A program made the translations under genes and the position numbers. The notes beneath the pieces were generated by a model, which searched no databases, was not told where the DNA came from, and saw only the letters and a list, made by a program, of their open reading frames with translations. 55,053 bases of DNA, taken from positions 1 through 55,053 of the forward strand of contig JAJTDF010000013.1 in NCBI GenBank assembly GCA_021294835.1, given 5' to 3'. Positions 42,943-52,306 of the stretch are shown here, in pieces. Source of the stretch: Planctomycetaceae bacterium. GTDB lineage: Bacteria; Planctomycetota; Phycisphaerae; Phycisphaerales; UBA1924. Position 1 is the first letter of the stretch; each line of letters starts with the position of its first letter.

Positions 42943-44796
42943 TTGACGACTGTCCCGGCACAAGTCGCCGCCGTACCCATGCCTCCCGCTGTCACTGCGC
43001 CCGCTCCGCCGATCGTCCTCCCGCCTGCCATCCTTGCAGGCCCCACCGCGTGGGCCAGGGCCGTCCTGCTCACCCTGGGCATCTGCGCCCTGTTCTGGTT
43101 CTTTCTGGTGCAGCAGCACCGCTTCAGCCGCGACAGCGGTGACTGGTCCCACGCCTACCTCGTGCCGCTCATCAGCATTTACCTGCTTTGGCAGCGACGA
43201 CTGGATATCGCCCGCATCCGCCCCACCACCTGCTGGGCCGGTCTGCTGCCCGTCGCGCTGGGCGTGCCCGCCTATGCCCTGTTCCAGATCAGCGGCCTGA
43301 GCAACCACATGGCTCAGGGCTGGGCCATGATCCTGGTCATCTTCGGCGTGGTCCTGCTGCTGTGCGGGCCCCGCATCACCAGGCTCGCGTTCCTCCCCAT
43401 CGCCTTCCTGGCCTTCGGCGTCACCGTCTCAGAGCAGGTGATGATCCTGGTCACCTTCAAGTTGCAGCTCGTCGCCTCCCAGGGTGCCTGGGCCCTGCTG
43501 AACATGCTCGGCATCGAGACCGCCGTCGCCGGCAACCAGTTGGAAGTTTCCACGCCCAACGGCGTCGTCCCGCTCAATGTCGCCGAGGCCTGCAGCGGAA
43601 TGCGGATGGTCATCGCCTTCATGGCCCTGGGCGTGGCGGTGGCCCTGGTGGGTGCCAGGCACTGGTGGCAGCGGACCGCCCTGCTGGTGCTTGCTGTTCC
43701 GGTCGCCGTGCTGATGAATGTCATCCGGGTAACCGTGCTGGGTGTGCTCACGCTGCAGGACCCCAAGCTGGCCGAGGGCCAGAGCCACATGCTCGTCGGC
43801 ACCCTGCTGCTGGTGCCCGCGTTCTTCCTCTATTTGGGCATGGTCTGGACGCTCAACCGCATCGTCGTTGACGACGCTGAGACGGACAAGCCGGCCATCA
43901 CCCCCGCGCAGCCCGCCCCGCTCCGCTGGAAGGCCCTGACCAGCCCGGCCTTCGCCGCCGCCATGGGCGTGCTGCTGCTGTCCACGCTCACACTCAACGC
44001 CGCCGTCGCCGCCATGGGCGTCAAGCTCCGCAAAGAGGCCATCCAGCCCGAAAACAACCGCCGCGTCGCCGCCGTACCGGCTGAGACCGCCTCCTGGCAG
44101 CGCATCGGCAAGGACGTGGTTCTCAGCCAGGAGATGGTCGACGAACTGGGCACCGGCAACTACCTCACCCGCTTCTATGTTCGCCGCGATGTCCAGCCCG
44201 GCCAGCGGCCCGTGCGGCTGGAACTGCATCTGGCGTACTACACCGGCATGATCGACACGGTGCCGCACGTGCCCGAACGCTGCGTCACCGGCGCCGGCTG
44301 GACGATCCAGGGCTTTCCGATCACCATGCCCCTCGCCCTGGACTCGAACGCTTGGAAGCCCGATCCGTCGGCCGTCACGCCCGACGGGGCTCTGCTGCTG
44401 ACTGCGCCGCTCTCCTCCGCCGCCGCCATCGACGCCGGCAAGTCGCGCATCCGTCTGCCCCGCAACCCGCAGGACATCCAACTCCGCGTCAGCGTCTTCT
44501 CCGGCCCGCGCGACGCCCGCCTGCACGCCGGTTACTTCTTCATCGCTAATGGCGGACATGTCCCCAACGCCGAGGGCGTCCGCGCGCTGGCCTTCAACCT
44601 CACCGACCGCTTCGCCTACTACCTCAAGGTGCAGGTCTCCAGCATGGACGTCGCTACGCCGGAAGACCTCGCCCGCGAGGCCTCCAGCCTGCTGGGCGAA
44701 CTCCTCCCCGACATCATGCGGTGCGTGCCCGACTGGGCCGACGTGCAGGCCGGCCGCTACCCCGCACCCGAGAACGCCCCCCGCGCCCCCAACTGA
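42943..44796 (+). CDS. Exosortase with C-terminal EpsI domain
   Basis: 617 residues from a TTG with GAGGAG ten bases upstream. Residues 35-300 form the multi-helix exosortase domain with the catalytic set Cys217 (NVAEACSGMRM, with Arg221), Arg262 (NVIRVTVLG) and His282 (GQSHMLVG). Exosortases cut PEP-CTERM-like tails and attach the proteins to the envelope. After two further helices, residues about 345-600 form an EpsI-like periplasmic domain with YYTGMIDTVPHVPERCVTGAGW near residue 432. Fusion of the two is known in some exosortase types. The gene lies between the Wza-like and TPR genes, the usual exopolysaccharide context. No PEP-CTERM target is in the window. Confidence 0.9.
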   Translation: MTTVPAQVAAVPMPPAVTAPAPPIVLPPAILAGPTAWARAVLLTLGICALFWFFLVQQHRFSRDSGDWSHAYLVPLISIYLLWQRRLDIARIRPTTCWAGLLPVALGVPAYALFQISGLSNHMAQGWAMILVIFGVVLLLCGPRITRLAFLPIAFLAFGVTVSEQVMILVTFKLQLVASQGAWALLNMLGIETAVAGNQLEVSTPNGVVPLNVAEACSGMRMVIAFMALGVAVALVGARHWWQRTALLVLAVPVAVLMNVIRVTVLGVLTLQDPKLAEGQSHMLVGTLLLVPAFFLYLGMVWTLNRIVVDDAETDKPAITPAQPAPLRWKALTSPAFAAAMGVLLLSTLTLNAAVAAMGVKLRKEAIQPENNRRVAAVPAETASWQRIGKDVVLSQEMVDELGTGNYLTRFYVRRDVQPGQRPVRLELHLAYYTGMIDTVPHVPERCVTGAGWTIQGFPITMPLALDSNAWKPDPSAVTPDGALLLTAPLSSAAAIDAGKSRIRLPRNPQDIQLRVSVFSGPRDARLHAGYFFIANGGHVPNAEGVRALAFNLTDRFAYYLKVQVSSMDVATPEDLAREASSLLGELLPDIMRCVPDWADVQAGRYPAPENAPRAPN

Positions 44797-44953
44797 CGCG
44801 ATCACGCCCAACCCCCACGCCCACCTCCGCGCCACCCGCCGTTCACCCCGCAATCCCCCGTCCCATCGTCCCCCCGCTCGCCGCCACCGCCCGCTTCTCT
44901 CGCACCACCCCATCCAACCCCCTCGCGAGCATCGTCCGCCGGAGCATTGATCC
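44797..44953 (+). promoter_or_regulatory. C-rich, G-poor spacer, possible Rho loading site
   Basis: 157 bases with roughly three times as many C as G, long CCC runs, and little secondary structure, between the exosortase and TPR genes. This composition fits Rho utilisation sites. No intrinsic terminator is present. Confidence 0.35.
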
Positions 44954-47900
44954 ATGGCATCGAAAGTCAATACCAAGTTCGTCGCGATCCTGGGCGCCGG
45001 CCTGGCCGTCGCCGCCGTAGGCGTCGCATTCGTCGGCGTCCGCGTGCTCAACAAGCCCGCCTCGTTCAATGTCACCGAGGGCGAGAAACTCCTGGCCGCC
45101 GGTGACGTTGAGAAGGCCGTCGCCGAGTTCGGCAAAGCGGTGAAGAAGGAACCCAACAACGTCGAGTTCCTCACCCGCTGGGTCGCCGCCATGGAGCGGC
45201 AGACGCCCGCGGGCTTCGACAAATACGTCGACGTGTTCAACCGCGAGTACATCGCCGCCCTCCGCCGACTCGCCGAGACCAAGCGTGACGACGTCGCCGC
45301 CCACCGCCGCCTGCTGGACCCGATGGTCCTGCTGGCCACGCTCGGCGGGGGCGATCTGGGTTCGTGGGACCGCATCGCCTCGCAGACCGAGGACGCCCTT
45401 CGCCTGTTCCCCGAGGGCGGTAAGGGCCGCGACATCATCGGCCGCTTCCGCGGGATTGCCCGGCTTGAGCAGATGCAGCTTCGCGCCAACGTGACCGACC
45501 GCGAACGCTCCGCCATCGGCGAGGACCTCCGGCGAGCCATTGCCGCTGACCCGACCGACGAAACAGCGACCCTGGCGCTGGTCCGCTGGACGACCGACAT
45601 GGCCGGCCGCATGCGGGCTGATCGCAACGACGCCGAAGCCGCCGCCCTGGTCGAGCAGACCCGGGGCATCGTGCAGAACGTCATCAACGCCGCTGAGCCC
45701 GGCCCCATCGCCCGGCTGGCGCTCTCCCGGCTGGAGATCACCGAGGCCTTCGTCGCCGCTGCGCCCCAGCGCACCCGGCTGATCGCCGAGTTCAATGCCC
45801 TTGGCAACAGCCCCCGCGCTGCCGAAATCCGCAAACAGCTTGAGGACCTCGCTCAGAAACTCTCCACCACCGCCGCCAACAACGTCAACCAGGCGCTCAC
45901 CGCTCTGGGCAAGCTCGACCCCGCCGCCGTCAAGCCTCTTGATGTGCTGCAGGTGGTCTCCGATGGCGTGCAGTTCATCGGCCGCGACGCCCTCGCTCAG
46001 GGCATCGCCGTGCTGACCGCCGCCCATCAAAAGCGGCCCGCCGACGTGCTGGTGCTCTATGCCCTGGCTCGCCTGGAGGAACAGAACGGCAACCTTCAGG
46101 CCACCAGTGACTGGCACGGCAAGATCGTTGCCCTGAAGGACCTCCCGCTGTCGTACGACGGCCTGATGCTCTTCAGCCTTCGCGACAGCAGCCTGATGGC
46201 CCGGGCCACGCTGGCCTTGGCCATGGCCGAGCAGTCCCGTTCAGCCGGCAAGTCCGACGACGCCCGCAAGGATGTGGACTCAGCCAAGGCCTTCCGCGAC
46301 GAGTTCGCCAAGCGCGTCGGCAACCGCACCGATCTGGCCAACCAGCTCCTCAAGTTCGATGGCCAGCTGGCTGTCTTCCAGCGTGACTTCCTCACCGCCC
46401 GCCGCCTGCTTGCCGATCACAGCGAGAAGGTCGGACGCAACGATCCTCAAACGCTTCGCCTGCTCTCCGGCGTGCTGATGGAAATGGGCGACTTCGGAGC
46501 CGCCCGCGACCAGCTCGTGAGGCTCCGTGAGATCACTCGCAACAGCCCGAATGTCGCCGTCCGTAACGACCCGCAGCCCTTGATCACCCTGGCGGACATC
46601 GAGAGCCGACTGGGCAACCAGGAGGCCGCGTTGCGTCTGGCGGAGGAGGCCGTTCAGTCCGCCGACGCCCTCGGCGCCTCCGAACTGGCCGGCCGCGCCC
46701 GCGCCATCGCCGCCGATCTCAAGCAGCTCACCTCGCCCGACGACGCCGTCTTCCGCGCCCTCAGCGAGGCCCGCAAGTTCGTCGACGCCCGGCTGCCCGA
46801 CCCCGAGAAGGCCCGCGCCGAACTCAAGAAGGTCGTCGACGCGCCCCTGATCTCCGCGCTGGCCGGCATCCAGCTCTCCACCGCCCTGCGAGGCTTCGGC
46901 GACACCGCCGATGCTGACAAGGTCCTCGCCCGCACCCGCGAGAAATTCCCCAATGACCCGCGGATCCTCGCGCTCGACCGTCAGAAGGCCGCACCCGCAA
47001 CCGTCGAGGCGGCCATCGCCGAGGTCGACGCCGATGCCCGACGGTCACCGCTGGACAGGGCGCTGGCCAAAATGGTGATCCACGCCCAGACCGGCAACGC
47101 CGAGGAGGCCGACAAGCAGCTCGAGATCGCCAAGGGCATCGACGCCAACCACCCGCTGGTCGTCGGCCGCCTGTTCGAGGACGCCCTGGCGGCCAAGAAC
47201 TGGGCCGAGGCCGAGCGACTGGCCAAGATCGCCGGCGACGCCAACCACGACCGCAACAACGGCCTGCTCTACCGCGCCCGCCTCGCCGCCGCTCAGAATC
47301 GCCTTGAAGAGGCCGCCTCCCTCGCCCAGCAGGTCACCGAGCTTGACACCCTCAACGCCGCCGCATGGCGTGTGCTGGGCGCGCTCCGCGTCCGCTCCGG
47401 GAAGGTTGCCGAGGGCGTCACCGCCTTGCAGCGGTCGATCCAGATCAAGCCCGATGACCCTGAGACCATCATCGAGCTGACCCGAGCCCATCTCACCGCC
47501 CGCCGACCGGAGGATGCCCTCCGCGTCGCCCGCGCCGGACGCGATTTCGCCCTCTCCGCACCCGGCTTCATCGACATGTATCTCGCCCTGGAGAGCGAGT
47601 TCGGCGATCGCACAGCGGCCCTGGAGCGTCGTCGGCGCATCTTCTTCGAGACACCGTTCAATCAGGAGAACACGCTCCAGTACCTTCGCATTCTGGCCCA
47701 GACCGCCCAGTGGCAGGACTTCAACACCGCCATCCAGGAGATGCGAGCCTCCATCGCCAAGGCCCGCACCCGCACCGACCTGCCCGCCGACCGCGTCGAG
47801 GCCTTCAAGCAGGAGCTCGACAGCCTCGAATTGGGCGTCCTCCCGCTCGAGGCCGTTTACTTCGCCGGAACCCGCCGATCCGACGAGGCCCGCCAGGTGT

Positions 47901-49810
47901 TCGATCGCATGATCGCAGCCGTGCCCGCCGACAAACGCGAGGGATCCGAACACATCGCCTTTGCCGATGTGGTCGCCACCTTCGGCAACGACCAGCTCGC
48001 TCTGGACGTGCTGATGGCCGGTCGCGAGTTCCAGAAGCCCGACACCATGGCGGTGGACCGCGTGCTCGGCGACTTCCACTTCAACCGGGGCCGCTGGGAC
48101 GAGGCCGCCCAGGCCTATCGCCGCGCCCTGGACAGCGTCGGCAACGAAAAGGGCGGCGTGCTTCTGCTCCGCATCGCCGACTGCCTCACCCGCACGAACA
48201 AGCCTCAGGAGGCCGTCGATCTGCTGGCCCCCATCAAGCCCGCTGATGATGTCGCCGCCGTGTCGATCTCGCTGCTTCGTGCAGAGGCCTATGCCGGCCT
48301 CGGTGACGCCGCCAAGGTCAGCGAGAACCTCGCCGCCGCCGAGCGCATCAGCCCGCGAATGCCGCAGATTCCCTTCCTTCGTGCTGATCTGGCCCTCCGC
48401 CAGCTCAACCTGACCGACCGCTCCAAGATCACCGACGCTCAGCGAGAGACGCTGCTCGCCGCCCAGAGAAGCCTCGAGCAGGCCGTCGCGCTGGATCCCA
48501 CGATGGTTCCCGCCCGGCGCCGCCTCGCTGAGACCCTCTTCAACCTCTCCGAGGATGAACTGGCTCTGGCCTCCCTGCGCGAAGGCCTCTCTCTCAACCC
48601 GGGGGACTTCAAGCTCCGCGAGTCGCTGGTCGCCTCCCTCGCCCAGCTCGGTCGGGGCGATGAGGCTCTGGCAGTCATCGAGGAGGGATCGCAACGCACC
48701 AACAACCTCGAGTGGACGCGGCTGGCCGCCGAGGAGTACGGCGCCAGGGGCAACTTCGCCAAGGCCAGCGAGTTGTTCAGCAAAGTGTGGGAGCAGATCC
48801 GCTCCCCGCAGGTCGCCAGCCGATACGTGCTCTCCCTGCTCAGCCGCACACCGCCCGAGGTGGCCACCGCCCGACAGGTCCTCGCTGAGCCCAAGCTCGA
48901 GGTCGACAAGAACGTCGAACTGCTCCTGCTCCGCGCCCGCTGCGGCGTCGCCGAAGGCAAAAGCGCGGAGTGGAATCGTGATGCCCGTGCCGCCCTCGCC
49001 CTGATCAATCCGGACGACGCCCGCCAGGTCAACCAGTTTTTCATGGGCCTGCTGGTCAACGTCTTCACACGCCCGGGCGAAAGCCAGCCCCGCATGGCTG
49101 ACGCCGCCGCCTTCGTCGCCCGCCTCGAGCCCGCCGGCGGCTTCAACGAGATCTTCCAGTTCAACCTCGCCATGCTCCGCCGCAGCGATCCTGACCAGCG
49201 CGACCGCGTGACGCCGATCTTCCGCACACTTGCCAAGTCCGCCAAGGACAAGGAGATCGCCTACGGCGCCGCCCGCATCGCCGCCCAGGAGGCCTTCCAG
49301 CGCAACGAGCCCGCCGAGGCTGAGTTGTTCATGAACACCGCCATCACGGTCGGCAGCGAGTTGCTCGTGGCCCGGACCAACCCCTCCGAGCGGGCCGCCC
49401 TGACCAGTGAGGTCGCACAAGTCCGCATCGAACTGGCCTGGCTCTACGTCCAGCAGAACAAGTTCCAGGAGGCCCTCTCGCTCACCACCGAGGTCGCCAA
49501 AGCCGCTCCCGGCAGCCTTCGTCTCGCCGAGGTTCAGGGACTTGCCCACGCCGGGCTCTCACAGTGGGATCAGGCCGGCGAAGTCCTCCGCACCGCCCGC
49601 GATCGCACCGGCCCTTCCAACCTCGACAAGGTCGGCCTGACCATCGCCCTGGCCAGGGTCGAATTGGGCCGAGGCAACCGCGATCAGGCTCGAAGCCTCG
49701 CCCGCGAAGCCCGCCAGATCCTCGATGGCGAGGCACCGCCCCGCCCCAAGGGGCAGGCCTACGGCTCGGACCTCCAGAAGCTCGAGACCACCCTCAGCAG
49801 CGGTGGCTGA
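44954..49810 (+). CDS. Giant membrane-anchored TPR protein of the exosortase locus
   Basis: 1618 residues. One N-terminal helix (FVAILGAGLAVAAVGVAFVGVRVL, about residues 9-32) anchors it with the bulk in the periplasm. The rest is a continuous array of tetratricopeptide-like helical hairpins, for example GEKLLAAGDVEKAVAEFGKA, WDEAAQAYRRALDSVG, LRVRSGKVAEGVTALQRSIQIKPDD and LSEDELALASLREGLSLNPGD. No enzyme domain is seen. It is located where exosortase loci often carry a TPR protein (PrsT-like, usually near 900 residues), so a scaffold for the polysaccharide or sorting machinery is the likeliest role. It is much longer than those. Codon use is like its neighbours. Confidence 0.85.
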   Translation: MASKVNTKFVAILGAGLAVAAVGVAFVGVRVLNKPASFNVTEGEKLLAAGDVEKAVAEFGKAVKKEPNNVEFLTRWVAAMERQTPAGFDKYVDVFNREYIAALRRLAETKRDDVAAHRRLLDPMVLLATLGGGDLGSWDRIASQTEDALRLFPEGGKGRDIIGRFRGIARLEQMQLRANVTDRERSAIGEDLRRAIAADPTDETATLALVRWTTDMAGRMRADRNDAEAAALVEQTRGIVQNVINAAEPGPIARLALSRLEITEAFVAAAPQRTRLIAEFNALGNSPRAAEIRKQLEDLAQKLSTTAANNVNQALTALGKLDPAAVKPLDVLQVVSDGVQFIGRDALAQGIAVLTAAHQKRPADVLVLYALARLEEQNGNLQATSDWHGKIVALKDLPLSYDGLMLFSLRDSSLMARATLALAMAEQSRSAGKSDDARKDVDSAKAFRDEFAKRVGNRTDLANQLLKFDGQLAVFQRDFLTARRLLADHSEKVGRNDPQTLRLLSGVLMEMGDFGAARDQLVRLREITRNSPNVAVRNDPQPLITLADIESRLGNQEAALRLAEEAVQSADALGASELAGRARAIAADLKQLTSPDDAVFRALSEARKFVDARLPDPEKARAELKKVVDAPLISALAGIQLSTALRGFGDTADADKVLARTREKFPNDPRILALDRQKAAPATVEAAIAEVDADARRSPLDRALAKMVIHAQTGNAEEADKQLEIAKGIDANHPLVVGRLFEDALAAKNWAEAERLAKIAGDANHDRNNGLLYRARLAAAQNRLEEAASLAQQVTELDTLNAAAWRVLGALRVRSGKVAEGVTALQRSIQIKPDDPETIIELTRAHLTARRPEDALRVARAGRDFALSAPGFIDMYLALESEFGDRTAALERRRRIFFETPFNQENTLQYLRILAQTAQWQDFNTAIQEMRASIAKARTRTDLPADRVEAFKQELDSLELGVLPLEAVYFAGTRRSDEARQVFDRMIAAVPADKREGSEHIAFADVVATFGNDQLALDVLMAGREFQKPDTMAVDRVLGDFHFNRGRWDEAAQAYRRALDSVGNEKGGVLLLRIADCLTRTNKPQEAVDLLAPIKPADDVAAVSISLLRAEAYAGLGDAAKVSENLAAAERISPRMPQIPFLRADLALRQLNLTDRSKITDAQRETLLAAQRSLEQAVALDPTMVPARRRLAETLFNLSEDELALASLREGLSLNPGDFKLRESLVASLAQLGRGDEALAVIEEGSQRTNNLEWTRLAAEEYGARGNFAKASELFSKVWEQIRSPQVASRYVLSLLSRTPPEVATARQVLAEPKLEVDKNVELLLLRARCGVAEGKSAEWNRDARAALALINPDDARQVNQFFMGLLVNVFTRPGESQPRMADAAAFVARLEPAGGFNEIFQFNLAMLRRSDPDQRDRVTPIFRTLAKSAKDKEIAYGAARIAAQEAFQRNEPAEAELFMNTAITVGSELLVARTNPSERAALTSEVAQVRIELAWLYVQQNKFQEALSLTTEVAKAAPGSLRLAEVQGLAHAGLSQWDQAGEVLRTARDRTGPSNLDKVGLTIALARVELGRGNRDQARSLAREARQILDGEAPPRPKGQAYGSDLQKLETTLSSGG

Positions 49811-49940
49811 TACACGTCCGAGAACATTTACGCATCGGAACTCGCTTCTGCTTCGAATTCAACCCGCCCCAGAACTTCACCGCCCAACAACCAAGACGGG
49901 CAGCAGGCAACGGCCGATGTAGCAACAATCGCTCCCCATC

Positions 49941-49970
49941 TTCACATCTGCTCTGTTCGGATTTTATAAG
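49941..49970 (+). promoter_or_regulatory. Sigma-70-like promoter before the Wzz/BY-kinase-like gene
   Basis: TTCACA (49941-49946) and TATAAG (49965-49970) are separated by 18 bases; each matches consensus at five of six positions. It lies about 65 bases before the ATG at 50036 in a locally AT-rich stretch. Confidence 0.55.
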
Positions 49971-50035
49971 TATTCGCTCACGAGCCGTCCATCGGCACGG
50001 CCCATGAGCAGCCCACCCGGTTCAGGAACGCCATC

Positions 50036-52258
50036 ATGACCACGCCCCCCCCCATCCGACCGCCCTCCGCCGGCAAGCCCCCCGCGGCCCCCGCGGGCGG
50101 CTCCGCCAGCAGCGGCGTGGTGCTCGACCCGGTCCGCATCCTCAAGCAGTACAAGGTCCCGCTGGCCATCGCGGGCGTGGTCGGCGTGGTCGCCGGTCTG
50201 GTCGCGTTCTTCGCGCTCCGCCAGGTCAACCCAGTGTGGACGGCCCGCATCAACTACCAGATCTCCCCGCCCATCGGCCAGGTCACTGAGGAAACCCGCG
50301 ACGCCCAGCGCGAGGAAATGGACCGCTACATGAACACGCAGGCGGCGGTGCTGGTTGAAGACCGCATCCTCAAGGCCGCCCTGCGTGACAGCGTCCGCCT
50401 CCGCAATGACACCAAGTGGGCCCAGGATTTCATGTCCGGCGGGCAGATCAACGTTTCTGAAGCGCTCCGCGAACTCAAGAAAATGGTCTCCGCCCGCGTC
50501 CGCACCGGCACCACCCTCGTGCAGATGACCGTTCAGGCCTCCTCGCCCGACGACGCCGCCATCATCGCCAACGCCATCGACGAAGCTTACCTGAACGACC
50601 TGACCACCCTGGCCATCGCCGAGATCCGCGAACGCCGCGAGCCGATGGAGCAGGCCCGCACGCAGCTGCGCAACCAGATCAACAACCTCAACCTCACCAT
50701 CACCCGCGAGACCCAGGCGGCCCGCCTGGATGACACCGGCGTCGGCGGCATGAACCCCGCCATGATCGAGGTGCAGAACATCCAGCAGCGCCTCACCGAA
50801 CTGCGCGGCCAGTTGGAACTGGCCAACCAGCGCAAGGCCAACCTCGAAGCGGCCCTGGCCTCTGAAGGCGGCGCCATGAGCTTCACCGACGAGCAGCGCG
50901 AAGCCGCCGAGCGCGACCCGCAGGTGGCCAACCAGCGGGCCCGCGTTGCTGAACTTCGCACTCAGGAAGCCTCCGCCCGCGACCGCGGCCTGGCCGACGA
51001 GCACCCCGAACGTCGCCGGCTCCGCACCCTGCGCGACAACGCCGAGTCCGAGTTGGAACGCACACGTCAGGAAACCCTCAACAAGCTGCTCAATGCCGAC
51101 ATCGAGTCCGCCCGCCGCACCGCAAGCGTGCTGCAGAACGAGCAACGCGACCTGCAGCGTGCCCTGGAGACCGCCCAGCAGCGCCTCACGGCCGTCCGCA
51201 TCGCCACGGAGACCATCGGCAACGCCAAGACCCAGCGCGATCAGGTCGAAGAGGAACTCCGCCGAATCGACACCTCCCTGGCCAACATCGCGCTCCGCGA
51301 GGGCCTCCGCCAGAGCGGCCGCGTCGACCGCGTCCGCCGGCTTGAATTGGCCGCCCGCCCCGATGTGCTGACCTTCCCCACCCTGCAGGCCATGGTCCCG
51401 GCCGGCGTCTTGATCTGCCTTGGCCTCACCGCCGGCATCGTGGTGCTCCGCGAATTGCTCGACCAGCGCGTCCGCGGCCCCTCCGACGTCGGCTATATCC
51501 AGCGGCTCCGCCTGCTGGGCATCATCCCCATCGCCAGCGAGGACCCCACGCGCCCGGCAGCCGTCGAGACCGCCTTCCGCGACACGCCCACCGGCGCCGT
51601 CAGCGAGGCCTTCCGCCAGGTCCGCGGGCCGCTGGTCAAACGCATGCAGTCCCAGGGCTACAAGACCCTGCTGGTCATCGCCGGCGAACCCGGCTCAGGC
51701 GCCACCACCACCGTCAGCAACCTCGCGATGGGCGCCGCCGCGTCGGACCTGAAGGTCCTGGTGATTGACGCCAACCTCCGCCGCCCCGGCCTGCACAAGG
51801 TCTTCAAGCTCGCCGAAGGCCCCGGCCTTGGCGATGTACTCGCCCGCAAGGTCAACCTCGATTCGGCGATCCAGAACACCGCCACCCCAAACCTCGATCT
51901 GCTCTCCGCCGGCTCCGCTGCAACGCGGGGCGTGCCCGAGCGGCTCTCCACCGAAACCATGACTCAGACGCTGGCCGACTCTCGTGCCAAGTACGATCTG
52001 ATCATCATCGATTCCGCCCCGGCGCTGGTCGCCGGCGACGGCATCGCCCTGGCCAACAAGGTCGATGCGTCGTTGCTGGTGATCAAGGCCTATGGCGAGA
52101 AGCGGGGTCTGGTCGCACGCCTTCGCGACCAACTCTCCGACGCCCGGGGCGAGTTCTACGGCGTGATTGTCAACGCCGTCCGCTCGGCCGCCGGCGGTTA
52201 CCTCCGCAAGAACATCCGCACCGCCTACGAGTACCAGAGCCCCGGCCAGGCTGCCTGA
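50036..52258 (+). CDS. Wzz-type chain-length protein with degenerate BY-kinase domain
   Basis: 740 residues. An N-terminal helix (PLAIAGVVGVVAGLVAFFAL), a periplasmic coiled-coil domain of about 380 residues (including RRLRTLRDNAESELERTRQE) and a second helix (MVPAGVLICLGLTAGIVVL) give the Wzz/PCP layout. The cytoplasmic part resembles a bacterial tyrosine kinase, but key residues differ. Walker A is GEPGSGATTT with Ala556 where Lys is expected, Walker A' reads VIDANLRRP with Asn580 for Asp, and Walker B reads IIIDSAP. The C-terminus has only two Tyr (TAYEYQ) instead of a cluster. It should control polysaccharide chain length; kinase activity is doubtful. Confidence 0.88.
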   Translation: MTTPPPIRPPSAGKPPAAPAGGSASSGVVLDPVRILKQYKVPLAIAGVVGVVAGLVAFFALRQVNPVWTARINYQISPPIGQVTEETRDAQREEMDRYMNTQAAVLVEDRILKAALRDSVRLRNDTKWAQDFMSGGQINVSEALRELKKMVSARVRTGTTLVQMTVQASSPDDAAIIANAIDEAYLNDLTTLAIAEIRERREPMEQARTQLRNQINNLNLTITRETQAARLDDTGVGGMNPAMIEVQNIQQRLTELRGQLELANQRKANLEAALASEGGAMSFTDEQREAAERDPQVANQRARVAELRTQEASARDRGLADEHPERRRLRTLRDNAESELERTRQETLNKLLNADIESARRTASVLQNEQRDLQRALETAQQRLTAVRIATETIGNAKTQRDQVEEELRRIDTSLANIALREGLRQSGRVDRVRRLELAARPDVLTFPTLQAMVPAGVLICLGLTAGIVVLRELLDQRVRGPSDVGYIQRLRLLGIIPIASEDPTRPAAVETAFRDTPTGAVSEAFRQVRGPLVKRMQSQGYKTLLVIAGEPGSGATTTVSNLAMGAAASDLKVLVIDANLRRPGLHKVFKLAEGPGLGDVLARKVNLDSAIQNTATPNLDLLSAGSAATRGVPERLSTETMTQTLADSRAKYDLIIIDSAPALVAGDGIALANKVDASLLVIKAYGEKRGLVARLRDQLSDARGEFYGVIVNAVRSAAGGYLRKNIRTAYEYQSPGQAA

Positions 52259-52306
52259 TCGCCCGATCCGCTCTCGCACGCTCTCCGTCCGCCCCCCACC
52301 CCACCC

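Noticed and set aside
43429-49549. Long minus-strand open frames (801 and 834 codons) across the exosortase and TPR genes
   Set aside because: Both are antisense shadows; the plus strand carries the exosortase catalytic set and the TPR repeats.
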